A model generated the notes under the pieces. The model did no database searches. It was not told the origin of the DNA and saw only the letters and a program-made list of their open reading frames with translations. Positions 1 to 7,244 of a stretch of DNA of 64,000 bases are shown here, one piece after another. Made by a program: the position numbers and the translations under genes. The DNA is from Hallerella sp963652365 (GTDB lineage: Bacteria > Fibrobacterota > Fibrobacteria > Fibrobacterales > Fibrobacteraceae), in the NCBI GenBank assembly GCA_963652365.1, contig CAVJTH010000010.1:1-64000 (forward strand). Reading direction: 5' to 3'. The first letter of the stretch is position 1; each line of letters begins with the position of its first letter.

Positions 1-362
1 CGGCGGCGACCCGCTAAACTATATCGACCCGAACGGTGAAAGCGTGACGGCGGCGATCGCCATTGGAGCTATAGTCGGAGCGGCCATGGGAGGAACTGTT
101 TCTGCGGTGAATTGCAGCGGCGCAAACGAGGTGGGGTGTGGCAGAGCGATTGCGCAGGGGGCGGCTGTTGGGGCTGTGGCGGGTGCCGCTAGCGGCGGAG
201 TTGGTAGCGCTGTCAGTGGAGCTGTCGGGGGTGTCGGTGGTGCATTTGCTGGCGGGGCATCGGGTGGCGCAACGAGTGGGACGGTCAGTTATATCGGAAA
301 TGCTATGATAGGGAATGGTTCCGCAGATGGAATGGGCTTATGGACTGCTTTCTGGCAGGGTG
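1..362 (+). repeat. Rhs core-end/linker repeat, copy 1
   Basis: This stretch matches 2611-2972 at a constant offset of 2610 with only a handful of substitutions by eye. Similarity stops abruptly after CTGGCAGGGTG, where the toxin regions diverge. The block encodes the end of the Rhs core and the Gly/Ala-rich linker, so it is a natural homology arm for exchanging toxin tips. Confidence 0.9.
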
Positions 363-1099
363 GATTGAGTGGTGCGATTAGTGCTGGTGTTGGATATGGT
401 TTATTTGAGTGGGGGCAAAATTTTGGCGGTTCCTGGGGCAATCCCGCGACATATTTTGGAAACGTTCCTGTCATCAATAATGCTACTTCATCATCTATAT
501 CCTCCATGGTTATGGCAGGAATAAATGGCGATAATGTTGGAGATGCTGGTTTAAACGGATTGTTTTGGGGGGCGCTGTCATCTATGGCGAATTCTTTTGC
601 TAGCATAGGCATGATAAATGCTATTACAATAGATGATTTAAATAGGCTTTATGGGGAAGAAGTTGGTTCTTGGATGACAGAAAAACAAGCGGTTGAAGAA
701 ATGAAAAATACCCCAGGCTCCATTTCCGCCTCTGTGGCGAAAGGCCCGTTGGGGTGGGCTATTGCCATATTGTCTGGGGGAGGTCCTTTCAGTCATATTC
801 GAGGTAGTGATATTGAAGGTAAGGTTTTAGAAAATAACGGGAATGGGGTGATGGAATATCAAGATGCTGCATATGATGAAGATAGAAACTTTACCAGATT
901 GACTTTTGTTTCAAAAAAATATGCCGATAATTATCATTCCAACGTTACTGTTAATAACATGAAAGGAATGGGATATCTGAAAGCTGGTTTATGCACAGGT
1001 GCTGTACATAAACTGAATCCTTCGTATCGGGGTGGAGCACCGAACAATATTGTCCCGTGGCGGTATAGATATCATTTTTATCCGGGAGGATTATGGTGA
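2..1099 (+). CDS. Rhs-repeat protein, C-terminal end with variable toxin tip (partial, starts before window)
   Basis: The frame is open from base 2 and first encodes GGDPLNYIDPNGES, the end of the Rhs core, so the gene begins upstream of the window. A Gly/Ala/Ser-rich, membrane-compatible stretch follows (bases 44-300), then an AT-rich variable region that would be the toxin. The tip contains FSHI (His codon 794-796) and LCTGA (Cys codon 992-994). This order resembles the His and Cys of permuted papain-fold enzymes, but that is only a guess from two motifs. Family knowledge: Rhs proteins carry swappable C-terminal toxins next to cognate immunity genes. The stop codon overlaps the ATG of the following lipoprotein gene by 7 bases. 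Bases 1-362 are nearly identical to 2611-2972. Confidence 0.8.
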   Translation, partial: GGDPLNYIDPNGESVTAAIAIGAIVGAAMGGTVSAVNCSGANEVGCGRAIAQGAAVGAVAGAASGGVGSAVSGAVGGVGGAFAGGASGGATSGTVSYIGNAMIGNGSADGMGLWTAFWQGGLSGAISAGVGYGLFEWGQNFGGSWGNPATYFGNVPVINNATSSSISSMVMAGINGDNVGDAGLNGLFWGALSSMANSFASIGMINAITIDDLNRLYGEEVGSWMTEKQAVEEMKNTPGSISASVAKGPLGWAIAILSGGGPFSHIRGSDIEGKVLENNGNGVMEYQDAAYDEDRNFTRLTFVSKKYADNYHSNVTVNNMKGMGYLKAGLCTGAVHKLNPSYRGGAPNNIVPWRYRYHFYPGGLW

Positions 1100-1674
1100 A
1101 CTTCTCCAAAAAAAATATTATGTGTATTTTCATTTGTTTAATATTCATCGGTTGCTCCAACAAGGAACTTTTAGCGGTGAGGACATGGCTAGTGACCGAT
1201 GATGTTTATACTTTTGATGAGGAAGGCTATCTTGTCCCTTCTGGTTATGAAATGAGTTATGGTTTTGACAATACCTATTATCCTGAAATACCCAAAAGCG
1301 AAAAGATTGACTTGCCTGGTTTTTTTTACAGTAGAACTTTCTTCAAATATCCTCTTATAACATATCATGAAATAAAACATGCGGAAATATCCATTTCGAT
1401 GACCGAGCGTTGCAAGGAAAGAAAACAAAGAAAATATTATCTGTTGGGAAAATACAAACTGAGCGAAATCGGGGAGAAGATTACGTGGATACATACAATG
1501 GTGTACTTGGGTGAAAGAAATTTTCGGGAAAGAAAAAAAGATGAAAAACATTGGCCTGAGAAATTATTCAATTCTACATATTCTGATTGCTTAAAGGACT
1601 CTATTTTTTATGAAACATGTGTAATGAAACGTGTAGAATACGATTCTAGCTATAAAATAGAGCTGTGTTTTTAG
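1093..1674 (+). CDS. Lipoprotein, probable immunity protein for the upstream Rhs toxin
   Basis: 193 residues. The N-terminus is a lipoprotein signal: basic start, hydrophobic stretch, then lipobox IFIGC with the Cys near residue 21. The ATG overlaps the Rhs stop by 7 bases, and GGGAGG lies just upstream; the in-frame GTG at 1096 would have better spacing. Its C-terminal part (YSDCLKDSIFYETC) matches the next gene (YSENLQDSIYFQTC), so the two are paralogues. Tight linkage, AT-rich composition and lack of a recognisable enzyme domain fit an immunity role. A lipid anchor places the protein in the envelope, so the toxin probably acts in the periplasm or at the membrane (inference). Confidence 0.65.
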   Translation: MVNFSKKNIMCIFICLIFIGCSNKELLAVRTWLVTDDVYTFDEEGYLVPSGYEMSYGFDNTYYPEIPKSEKIDLPGFFYSRTFFKYPLITYHEIKHAEISISMTERCKERKQRKYYLLGKYKLSEIGEKITWIHTMVYLGERNFRERKKDEKHWPEKLFNSTYSDCLKDSIFYETCVMKRVEYDSSYKIELCF

Positions 1675-1685
1675 GAGATACGTGT

Positions 1686-2318
1686 ATGGAATTCAAAAGC
1701 AAATGGATTATACTCATAATGAATTTTCTCATTTTTTCGTGTGCAACGCCAAGAAATACTCAAGATATTGTTTTAACTACTGATTTGATTGACCCATATT
1801 CTTATAAAATGGCAGAAAGGTATTATCAATCTTATCTAGGGAAAAGTGCAGAAGGCGATGAATTTAGATACAAAGTGGAGTATTATCTTGATGGAGAAGA
1901 ACAAGAGAGCAATTGTATGCAGGATTATAATGAACAAGGCTTTGATTGCCTTACAGGTTTTTGCAATGCGTTAATTGGATTGGGCGATATTGGAGGATGT
2001 AATAATAAATTAAGACATGAGGCCATTTTTCAGTCCTTTTTAGTGGAAATTAATACAGGAGAAGTATATCGGTTGGTAAAATACCAGACTTCATTTCTTG
2101 AACATGATAAAACCATTGTTTGGACTAGGATTTATGTCGGAAGAAAAGAATTTGAAAAGAAAACCGATTTTTTGCGCTATGGAAATACATGTTCGAAACA
2201 AGAGCGTTCTTTCAATGCTATATATTCAGAGAATTTGCAAGATTCCATTTATTTTCAAACGTGCATTTTGGTAAAAGAAAATGAAAATTCTGACAGGAAA
2301 TGCCAAGAATGCTTTTGA
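1686..2318 (+). CDS. Lipoprotein, second probable immunity paralogue
   Basis: 210 residues from the ATG at 1686, which follows TTAGGAGATA at good spacing; an in-frame start at 1665 would overlap the previous gene and spoil the signal peptide. The signal ends in LIFSC, a lipobox. It shares the YS(D/E)xLxDSI(F/Y)xxTC block with the preceding lipoprotein. A Cys-rich insert lies around residues 70-105. The low GC resembles the toxin tip rather than the Rhs core. The 3' end overlaps the start of the next Rhs cassette by 19 bases. It could be a duplicated immunity gene, or immunity for a toxin tip since lost. Confidence 0.6.
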   Translation: MEFKSKWIILIMNFLIFSCATPRNTQDIVLTTDLIDPYSYKMAERYYQSYLGKSAEGDEFRYKVEYYLDGEEQESNCMQDYNEQGFDCLTGFCNALIGLGDIGGCNNKLRHEAIFQSFLVEINTGEVYRLVKYQTSFLEHDKTIVWTRIYVGRKEFEKKTDFLRYGNTCSKQERSFNAIYSENLQDSIYFQTCILVKENENSDRKCQECF

Positions 2319-3625
2319 TTAGTAGTGGCTATCGCACGGACGGACGTGCCTGTTTCCCTGTGACCGATGTTCAGGGCAATGTAAGGGGCTACGCGGATAC
2401 GTCGGGAGTCCAAAGCGCGTACGCCTATTATCCCTACGGGACGTTAATTGACCTGGCTCGCGACAACGCCGATGGTTCCAGGCGCTGGCAGTCCAAGGAA
2501 TTCGATTCCGACATAAACAAGTATTACTTCGGCGCGCGATTCTACGACCCTCTGTTTGGGCTCTGGCTTACGCCGGACCCCGCCGGGCAGTTTGCGAACC
2601 CCTATGCCTACGGCGGCGACCCGCTAAACTATATCGACCCGAACGGTGAAAGCGTGACCGCGGCGATCGCCATTGGAGCCATAGTCGGAGCGGCCATGGG
2701 TGGAACTGTTTCCGCGGTGAACTGCAGCGGCGCAAACGAGGCGGGGTGTGGCAGAGCGATTGCGCAGGGGGCGGCTGTTGGGGCTGCGGCGGGTGCCGCT
2801 AGCGGCGGAGTTGGTAGCGCTGTCAGTGGAGCTGTCGGGGGTGTCGGTGGTGCATTTGCTGGCGGGGCATCGGGTGGCGCAACGAGTGGGACGGTCAGTT
2901 ATATCGGAAATGCTATGATAGGGAATGGTTCCACAGATGGAATGGGCTTATGGACTGCTTTCTGGCAGGGTGCCGTTGGAGGTGCCGTGAGCGGCGGTGT
3001 TGGTGCGTATATGGGGAATGCAGGTTGGAATTTACTGGGAAATCGTGGCGCAGAGATTTTTGCCAGTGGTCTTGGTAGTGGAATAGGTTCCAGATTGAAC
3101 GGGGATAGTTTTTGGAATGGCTTTACCCAGGGCGCCGTCTTAGGACTTGCGTCATCTGTACTAACGGGTTTAATCGCCCCCGATTTTGAATATGACGGAA
3201 ATAATTTGGGCGAGGCTAAATTACAAAGGGGGGACGTTATTGGTTGGGGACCTGACGGCTCTATCGTATCGGGAGGAATCCTTGCTGTAACCGGAGAAGA
3301 CTTCTCCCATGTGGGAATTGTGGATGAAGAGGCTGATGGCCTGTTTATTCGGGAAGCCACTGGCGAAGGTAAACAGGTTAAAGCCAAATTAATAGATGGA
3401 CGATATCAAAATCGGCCTTACAAAGTTTATGGGAATCGACGGATTGTTCAACCATTCGTGGAACAGTATTATGGTTACAATTTGGTTGAGACGAACTGCA
3501 CCAGCCAAGTGACACGCTGGACGGGCATGAGTTACACGAATAATCCTGGGGTTTTGTATAGACGGATGAATAACATTACGCCCTTTTACACCAGCTCCAC
3601 TTGGCAGAGGTATCATCTATGGTAA
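2300..3625 (+). CDS. Orphan Rhs C-terminal cassette with putative permuted papain-like toxin
   Basis: 441 residues from ATG 2300; ATG 2309 has better spacing from AGGAA. About 110 residues of Rhs core follow (YYFGARFYDPLFG, then NYIDPNG), then the Gly/Ala-rich linker, then a unique tip. There is no full Rhs shell, so this looks like a displaced cassette, although it could be translated by coupling to the upstream lipoprotein gene. The tip reads GDVIGWG, FSHVGIV (His about residue 337) and ETNCTSQV (Cys about residue 400). A His strand followed by an Asn-Cys motif recalls LRAT/YiiX-type permuted NlpC/P60 enzymes, so amidase, peptidase or acyltransferase activity is plausible. It ends in HLW, overlapping the next lipoprotein start. 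Confidence 0.7.
   Translation: MPRMLLISSGYRTDGRACFPVTDVQGNVRGYADTSGVQSAYAYYPYGTLIDLARDNADGSRRWQSKEFDSDINKYYFGARFYDPLFGLWLTPDPAGQFANPYAYGGDPLNYIDPNGESVTAAIAIGAIVGAAMGGTVSAVNCSGANEAGCGRAIAQGAAVGAAAGAASGGVGSAVSGAVGGVGGAFAGGASGGATSGTVSYIGNAMIGNGSTDGMGLWTAFWQGAVGGAVSGGVGAYMGNAGWNLLGNRGAEIFASGLGSGIGSRLNGDSFWNGFTQGAVLGLASSVLTGLIAPDFEYDGNNLGEAKLQRGDVIGWGPDGSIVSGGILAVTGEDFSHVGIVDEEADGLFIREATGEGKQVKAKLIDGRYQNRPYKVYGNRRIVQPFVEQYYGYNLVETNCTSQVTRWTGMSYTNNPGVLYRRMNNITPFYTSSTWQRYHLW
2327..2972 (+). repeat. Rhs core repeat, copy 2 (shared with copies at 1-362 and 4952-5283)
   Basis: Bases 2327-2658 appear identical to 4952-5283 (offset 2625). Bases 2611-2972 match 1-362 (offset 2610). This copy therefore bridges the other two and provides homology on both sides for recombination. 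Confidence 0.9.
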
Positions 3626-4134
3626 ATTTAAAAAATACAGTATTGGCCTTTTTCTGTATGGTCTTGTGCGGATGTTTTGTAAATCATCTGCTGAACTATC
3701 CGTTTCGTGTGAAGGAAAATATAGCATCCCTTCCAATAGATTTCGATGGCAGGGACTCATTGGTTTTTGAGTTTGATAATATCAAGTCTGACAAGATATT
3801 CTATCTTTATCGCGACAATCTTCAAGGGCCTTATAGCGTTGATATATGTACGGATGATGATTATATAGATAATTTTAATGTAAAAATTACTGTTACAATG
3901 ATTGTTGGTGGTATAGAGCACAAAACAGTCAATACATGTTTATTCTATGGGGGAGCGGGCTGTGATGCTGCTAATGGTTGGACTGTGGGTAGCTTTAGTC
4001 TTCCTAAGGATTTTGATCGAAATCAAAAGTTGACGATAATTCTTCAAATCTTGGAGGATAAAGATGAGTTTCTTAAGAAACTGAAAAATCCAAAGTTGGT
4101 TCTTTGGGCGGGCACAGGAATTTACTACTTATGA
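3619..4134 (+). CDS. Lipoprotein, probable immunity protein of the orphan Rhs cassette
   Basis: 171 residues from ATG 3619, which overlaps the Rhs stop by 7 bases exactly as at the first cassette; an upstream TTG at 3601 would spoil the signal peptide. The N-terminus has a hydrophobic segment ending in LCGC, a lipobox. The mature part is acidic with two Cys pairs (around CTDDD and CLFYGGAGC) and resembles no enzyme I recognise. It shows no obvious similarity to the two earlier lipoproteins, as expected if each immunity protein matches its own toxin. Its last codons overlap the beginning of the following rhs core fragment, which is in another frame. Confidence 0.6.
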   Translation: MVNLKNTVLAFFCMVLCGCFVNHLLNYPFRVKENIASLPIDFDGRDSLVFEFDNIKSDKIFYLYRDNLQGPYSVDICTDDDYIDNFNVKITVTMIVGGIEHKTVNTCLFYGGAGCDAANGWTVGSFSLPKDFDRNQKLTIILQILEDKDEFLKKLKNPKLVLWAGTGIYYL

Positions 4135-5335
4135 CAACAAGGGGCGCCTTGTCGAAATACGCGAAGGCGGGGCCATGCTGGCCGGATATACGTACAGTGC
4201 AAATGGAAACGCTGTATCCGAACATTATTACGATGCGGGAACCGAGGTGTTTGCAAAAACCGTTCGGCGCGATGTATACGGGAGGCCTGTCGTCCTGGAT
4301 TATAGGAACGGCTCGACGGGACTTTATTCTGAAAACATATCGTATGAAAGTCCCTTGTCCGTGCGGCAGTCAACCGCGGCGAGGGTGTGGAACGATGCCG
4401 GTTCGGCTGGGCGTGTCGTCGAGAACGCAGCCTACACGTATGACTATCTGGGCCGCCTCGCGGGAATGTCCGGCACCGGGAACGCCGACTACCGATATGA
4501 CCGCTTCGGTCGATTGACGCGGAAAACCGAGGGGAACCAGGTCATTGGCTACGATTACGCGAGCCAAGGCTATTACCGTCCTAGCGGGATGGTGATTTCG
4601 GGGCGTAGTTACACGCCGTATGAGTATTATTCCTATGACGCTTCGGGGAATGTCTGGCTGGACCGTTACGCCCGTGCAGCCTACGAGTTGGATTCCAGGG
4701 CGCTGCCGGAGAAAGTGCGGTTGTATCCTGAAGTCCCGCCTGGAATTTCGCGGGGGAATTTGGACGGATTCTCGTCCTCGGAATCGACGCAAATCCGCAT
4801 GGCCTATGACGAAAACGGCCGGCGTGTGTATTTTAACTACAATGGCGGAAGTTCTGGTTACGGGGAGGCGAACCTGAGCGGCGTGGGGACTTATAGGAAA
4901 GACGGTTCGGACTCGGCCTACTCATTGGTGCGCCGGGATTTGGTAGCGGGCGGCTATCGCACGGACGGACGTGCCTGTTTCCCTGTGACCGATGTTCAGG
5001 GCAATGTAAGGGGCTACGCGGATACGTCGGGAGTCCAAAGCGCGTACGCCTATTATCCCTACGGGACGTTAATTGACCTGGCTCGCGACAACGCCGATGG
5101 TTCCAGGCGCTGGCAGTCCAAGGAATTCGATTCCGACATAAACAAGTATTACTTCGGCGCGCGATTCTACGACCCTCTGTTTGGGCTCTGGCTTACGCCG
5201 GACCCCGCCGGGCAGTTTGCGAACCCCTATGCCTACGGCGGCGACCCGCTAAACTATATCGACCCGAACGGTGAAAGCGTGACGGCGGCGGTTGCAAATG
5301 TCCTCCCCGCATTGTCCGCCCTGCGAGGCGTGTAA
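4112..5335 (+). pseudogene. rhs core fragment without start and with truncated C-terminus
   Basis: The Rhs-like frame can be read from about base 4112 (QEFTTYDNKGRLVEIREGG) inside the 3' end of the lipoprotein gene, with no start codon or ribosome-binding site of its own; the first ATG is at 4175. YD-type repeats run through the fragment, then the canonical core end (YYFGARFYDP, DPNGES). After that only 16 residues remain before a stop at 5335, so no toxin tip is present. Bases 4952-5283 are identical to 2327-2658. It looks like leftover core from cassette insertion or deletion and may act as a recombination donor. Expression is doubtful. Confidence 0.7.
4952..5283 (+). repeat. Rhs core repeat, copy 3
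   Basis: These 332 bases look identical to 2327-2658. Identity ends at the codon where the sequence departs into the short truncated tail. Identity this perfect implies a recent duplication or ongoing gene conversion. Confidence 0.9.
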
Positions 5336-5370
5336 ATTAAATTTCGCAAATTACCATCGCCAAATAAAGT

Positions 5371-5394
5371 GAAGTTTGGGTGAAACTTCTTCTC
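5371..5394 (+). terminator. Possible terminator between rhs fragment and convergent hxlR-type gene
   Basis: GAAGTTT (5371-5377) pairs with AAACTTC (5383-5389) around a 5-base loop, followed by TTCT. The T-run is poor, so this is a weak call; it could serve either strand. Confidence 0.3.
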
Positions 5395-5397
5395 CCC

Positions 5398-5766
5398 CTA
5401 TCCCCCCACAGCCTCTTTCCGGTCCTTGACAATTTTCTTCATATTTTGGGATGCCCAGATAATCAGCTCCTGGATAATGGGAATCAGCGTGTTGCCGCGC
5501 TTGGAAATGGAATATTCGACGCGGGGAGGCACTTCGGGATAGGCCTTGCGTTCGATGAGGCCGTCGGATTCAAGTGTTTTGAGCGTGGAAGTGAGCATCT
5601 TTTGGGAAATGTCGGGAATGCTGCGATGAAGTTCCTTGAAGCGTGTCTTGTCTTTTTGGTTTAGCGTATAGAGAATGAGGATGGACCATTTGTCCCCGAT
5701 GCGGCTGAGGACATTTCGGATTGGGCATGTGGGAAAATTCTTGTCCAGTAGTTCTGTTTTTGCCAT
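5398..5766 (-). CDS. HxlR-family transcriptional regulator
   Basis: 122 residues, the normal size for HxlR winged-helix regulators. Family hallmarks are visible: CPIRNVLSRIGDKWS near the N-terminus (with the conserved Cys seen in redox- or aldehyde-sensing members), RFKELHRSIPDIS before the recognition helix, QKMLTSTLKTLESDGLI, and the wing PPRVEYSISKRG. An AAGGA ribosome-binding site lies upstream of the ATG. It is divergent from the secreted protein gene at 5981, and the 214-bp gap holds a perfect 16-bp palindrome, so it probably controls that gene and itself (inference). The signal it senses cannot be told from sequence. Confidence 0.9.
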   Translation of the reverse strand: MAKTELLDKNFPTCPIRNVLSRIGDKWSILILYTLNQKDKTRFKELHRSIPDISQKMLTSTLKTLESDGLIERKAYPEVPPRVEYSISKRGNTLIPIIQELIIWASQNMKKIVKDRKEAVGG

Positions 5767-5826
5767 AATAGTTCCTTTTTGAAAGCTATAATATAAAAGA
5801 TATTAAAAATTTTTTAGAGAGTGAAC

Positions 5827-5842
5827 CGGTAAAATTTTACCG
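5827..5842. promoter_or_regulatory. Perfect 16-bp palindrome, candidate HxlR operator
   Basis: CGGTAAAATTTTACCG is a perfect inverted repeat in the divergent gap. The direct repeat TTTAGAGAGT occurs just beside it (5813-5822) and again near the downstream gene (5931-5940). HxlR dimers bind short palindromes, so either element could be the operator. Confidence 0.45.
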
Positions 5843-5980
5843 ATTTTCCAAAGGTTACGCTTTGGTATGTATCGCACCTTTTTGTGCCTTCTTGTTTTTC
5901 AATGAAACTCATATTAAATTAAAGCTGTCTTTTAGAGAGTAACTCTTAAAAAGATACAAACTTTAACAAAGGAAGTCAAA

Positions 5981-6808
5981 ATGACAAGGACAGCGATAGC
6001 GACGACCATTCTTTCGGCTGTGATTGCCCAGGCGGGAAATTTTACATCGCATGATTATGGTTCGTTCAAGTTCCATGTGTATGATTCCGGTGACGCGATG
6101 GGCGATGCGAGCTATATCGTGGAGGGTGAAAAAGAGCTTGCGCTTTTGGAAGTGCCGCTGTTCATGGAAAATGCGAGTGAGTTTGACGCCTATGTGTCAA
6201 AAATCGGGAAACCTGTTGTTGCCGTAATAGCGGACTATCACGAGGGCTCTCGGCAAAAGGCGAACCTTTATGTCGCGGAAGGGATGAAGTCTTTTCTGGT
6301 GGGTCCCGTTTATGGCGGGATGATTGCCGGTTTTCAAAAACAGTGGGGCGACAAGATGGTGACGCTTCCCGACGTGAATTCCGCGAAGGAAATCTCGTTC
6401 GGAAAAACGGTTGCGTTGGCAGGGGTTGATTTCCGGTTTGAAAAAGGAGCTTCGAGCGATTTTCCGGCGGCGAGCATTCTTATCGGCGGAAAGGTTTACC
6501 TGACGCACTGGGCACCGTCAAAAGCCCATCCTTCGCCGTTGCAGATTTCGAGCCTTGTCGCGGTCGATGCGGAAATCGCAGCGGCAAAAGCGTCGCTTTC
6601 GTCTGGAGCGGAGCTTTTCGTGGGCGGCCACGGCGGGGCTTCGATGCGGGATGCCGTGGTGTTCAAGATTTCCTACTTGGAAAATTTGAAACGGCTCGCT
6701 TCGCAGTCGAAAGATGCCAAAAGCCTTGCGGAGGCATTGAAAAGAACGTATCCGAATCTCGCAGGAGAGTCCAATGTGGATGGGCTTTCCAAAGCGTTGG
6801 CTCGTTAA
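5981..6808 (+). CDS. Secreted metallo-beta-lactamase-like protein with degenerate metal site
   Basis: 275 residues with a signal peptide ending near AQAG (residues 1-19). The strand pattern and late ELFVGGHGGAS motif suggest a metallo-beta-lactamase fold. The usual HxHxDH motif is replaced by ADYHEGS, with only one His kept, so normal two-zinc chemistry is unlikely. Further His residues sit in LTHWAPSKAH. AAGGAAG lies upstream of the ATG. The divergent HxlR regulator suggests inducible expression. Substrate is unknown; a metal- or ligand-binding role without hydrolysis is possible. Confidence 0.6.
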   Translation: MTRTAIATTILSAVIAQAGNFTSHDYGSFKFHVYDSGDAMGDASYIVEGEKELALLEVPLFMENASEFDAYVSKIGKPVVAVIADYHEGSRQKANLYVAEGMKSFLVGPVYGGMIAGFQKQWGDKMVTLPDVNSAKEISFGKTVALAGVDFRFEKGASSDFPAASILIGGKVYLTHWAPSKAHPSPLQISSLVAVDAEIAAAKASLSSGAELFVGGHGGASMRDAVVFKISYLENLKRLASQSKDAKSLAEALKRTYPNLAGESNVDGLSKALAR

Positions 6809-6825
6809 GCGGCAAGGTGCGTTCA

Positions 6826-7220
6826 GAGCTTAGCGGAACGAACCGCTTTTTTCTGTCGAAAGGCTTTTTCGCGAAGCGACCCGTTTCCGCCTGGCGGCGG
6901 GGGTAGGCGCCTGCCCGGCGATGGGCAAGGTAGGGGGACCTTTCGGAGTTGCGAAGGCCAAGGTCCCCCTTCCTTGCATCCACCCCCACGGCCACGCTTT
7001 TTTTTAGAGATTAGAGTTTAGGAATCAAAACGGTCCGCTTTGCGTTAGAACCTAAATGTTCGCAGAACTCCACTCTCGACTCTCCACACTCCAAACTCAA
7101 CTGTTTCCTGATTCCTCTTTGCTATCCACTAATCTCTAAGTTCCGCTTCACGCTAGAGAACCTAGATGTCCGCGGAACTCCACTCTCGACTCTTCACTCT
7201 TCACACTCAACTGTTTCCTG
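6826..7220. repeat. Intergenic mosaic repeat, block A
   Basis: No gene is seen between 6809 and 7244. The block has a GC-rich module (6850-7003, including CGCCTGGCGGCGGGGGTAGG and CTTCCTTGCATCCACCCCCA) and a pyrimidine-rich module built from short reused words (AACTCCACTCTC, CACTCTTCAC, CTCAACTGTTTCCTGATTCC). The same words recur at 45240-45404, 54020-54572 and 56873-57117. Part of the pyrimidine module is present twice inside this block (7067-7120 and 7171-7225). Confidence 0.75.
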
Positions 7221-7232
7221 ATTCCCAATTTC

Positions 7233-7244
7233 TATATTATAACC
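7233..7244 (+). promoter_or_regulatory. -10 box adjacent to start codon (leaderless candidate)
   Basis: TATATT at 7233-7238 lies 6 bases before ATG 7245, and no Shine-Dalgarno sequence is present. Transcription from this box would begin at or next to the start codon. Confidence 0.4.
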
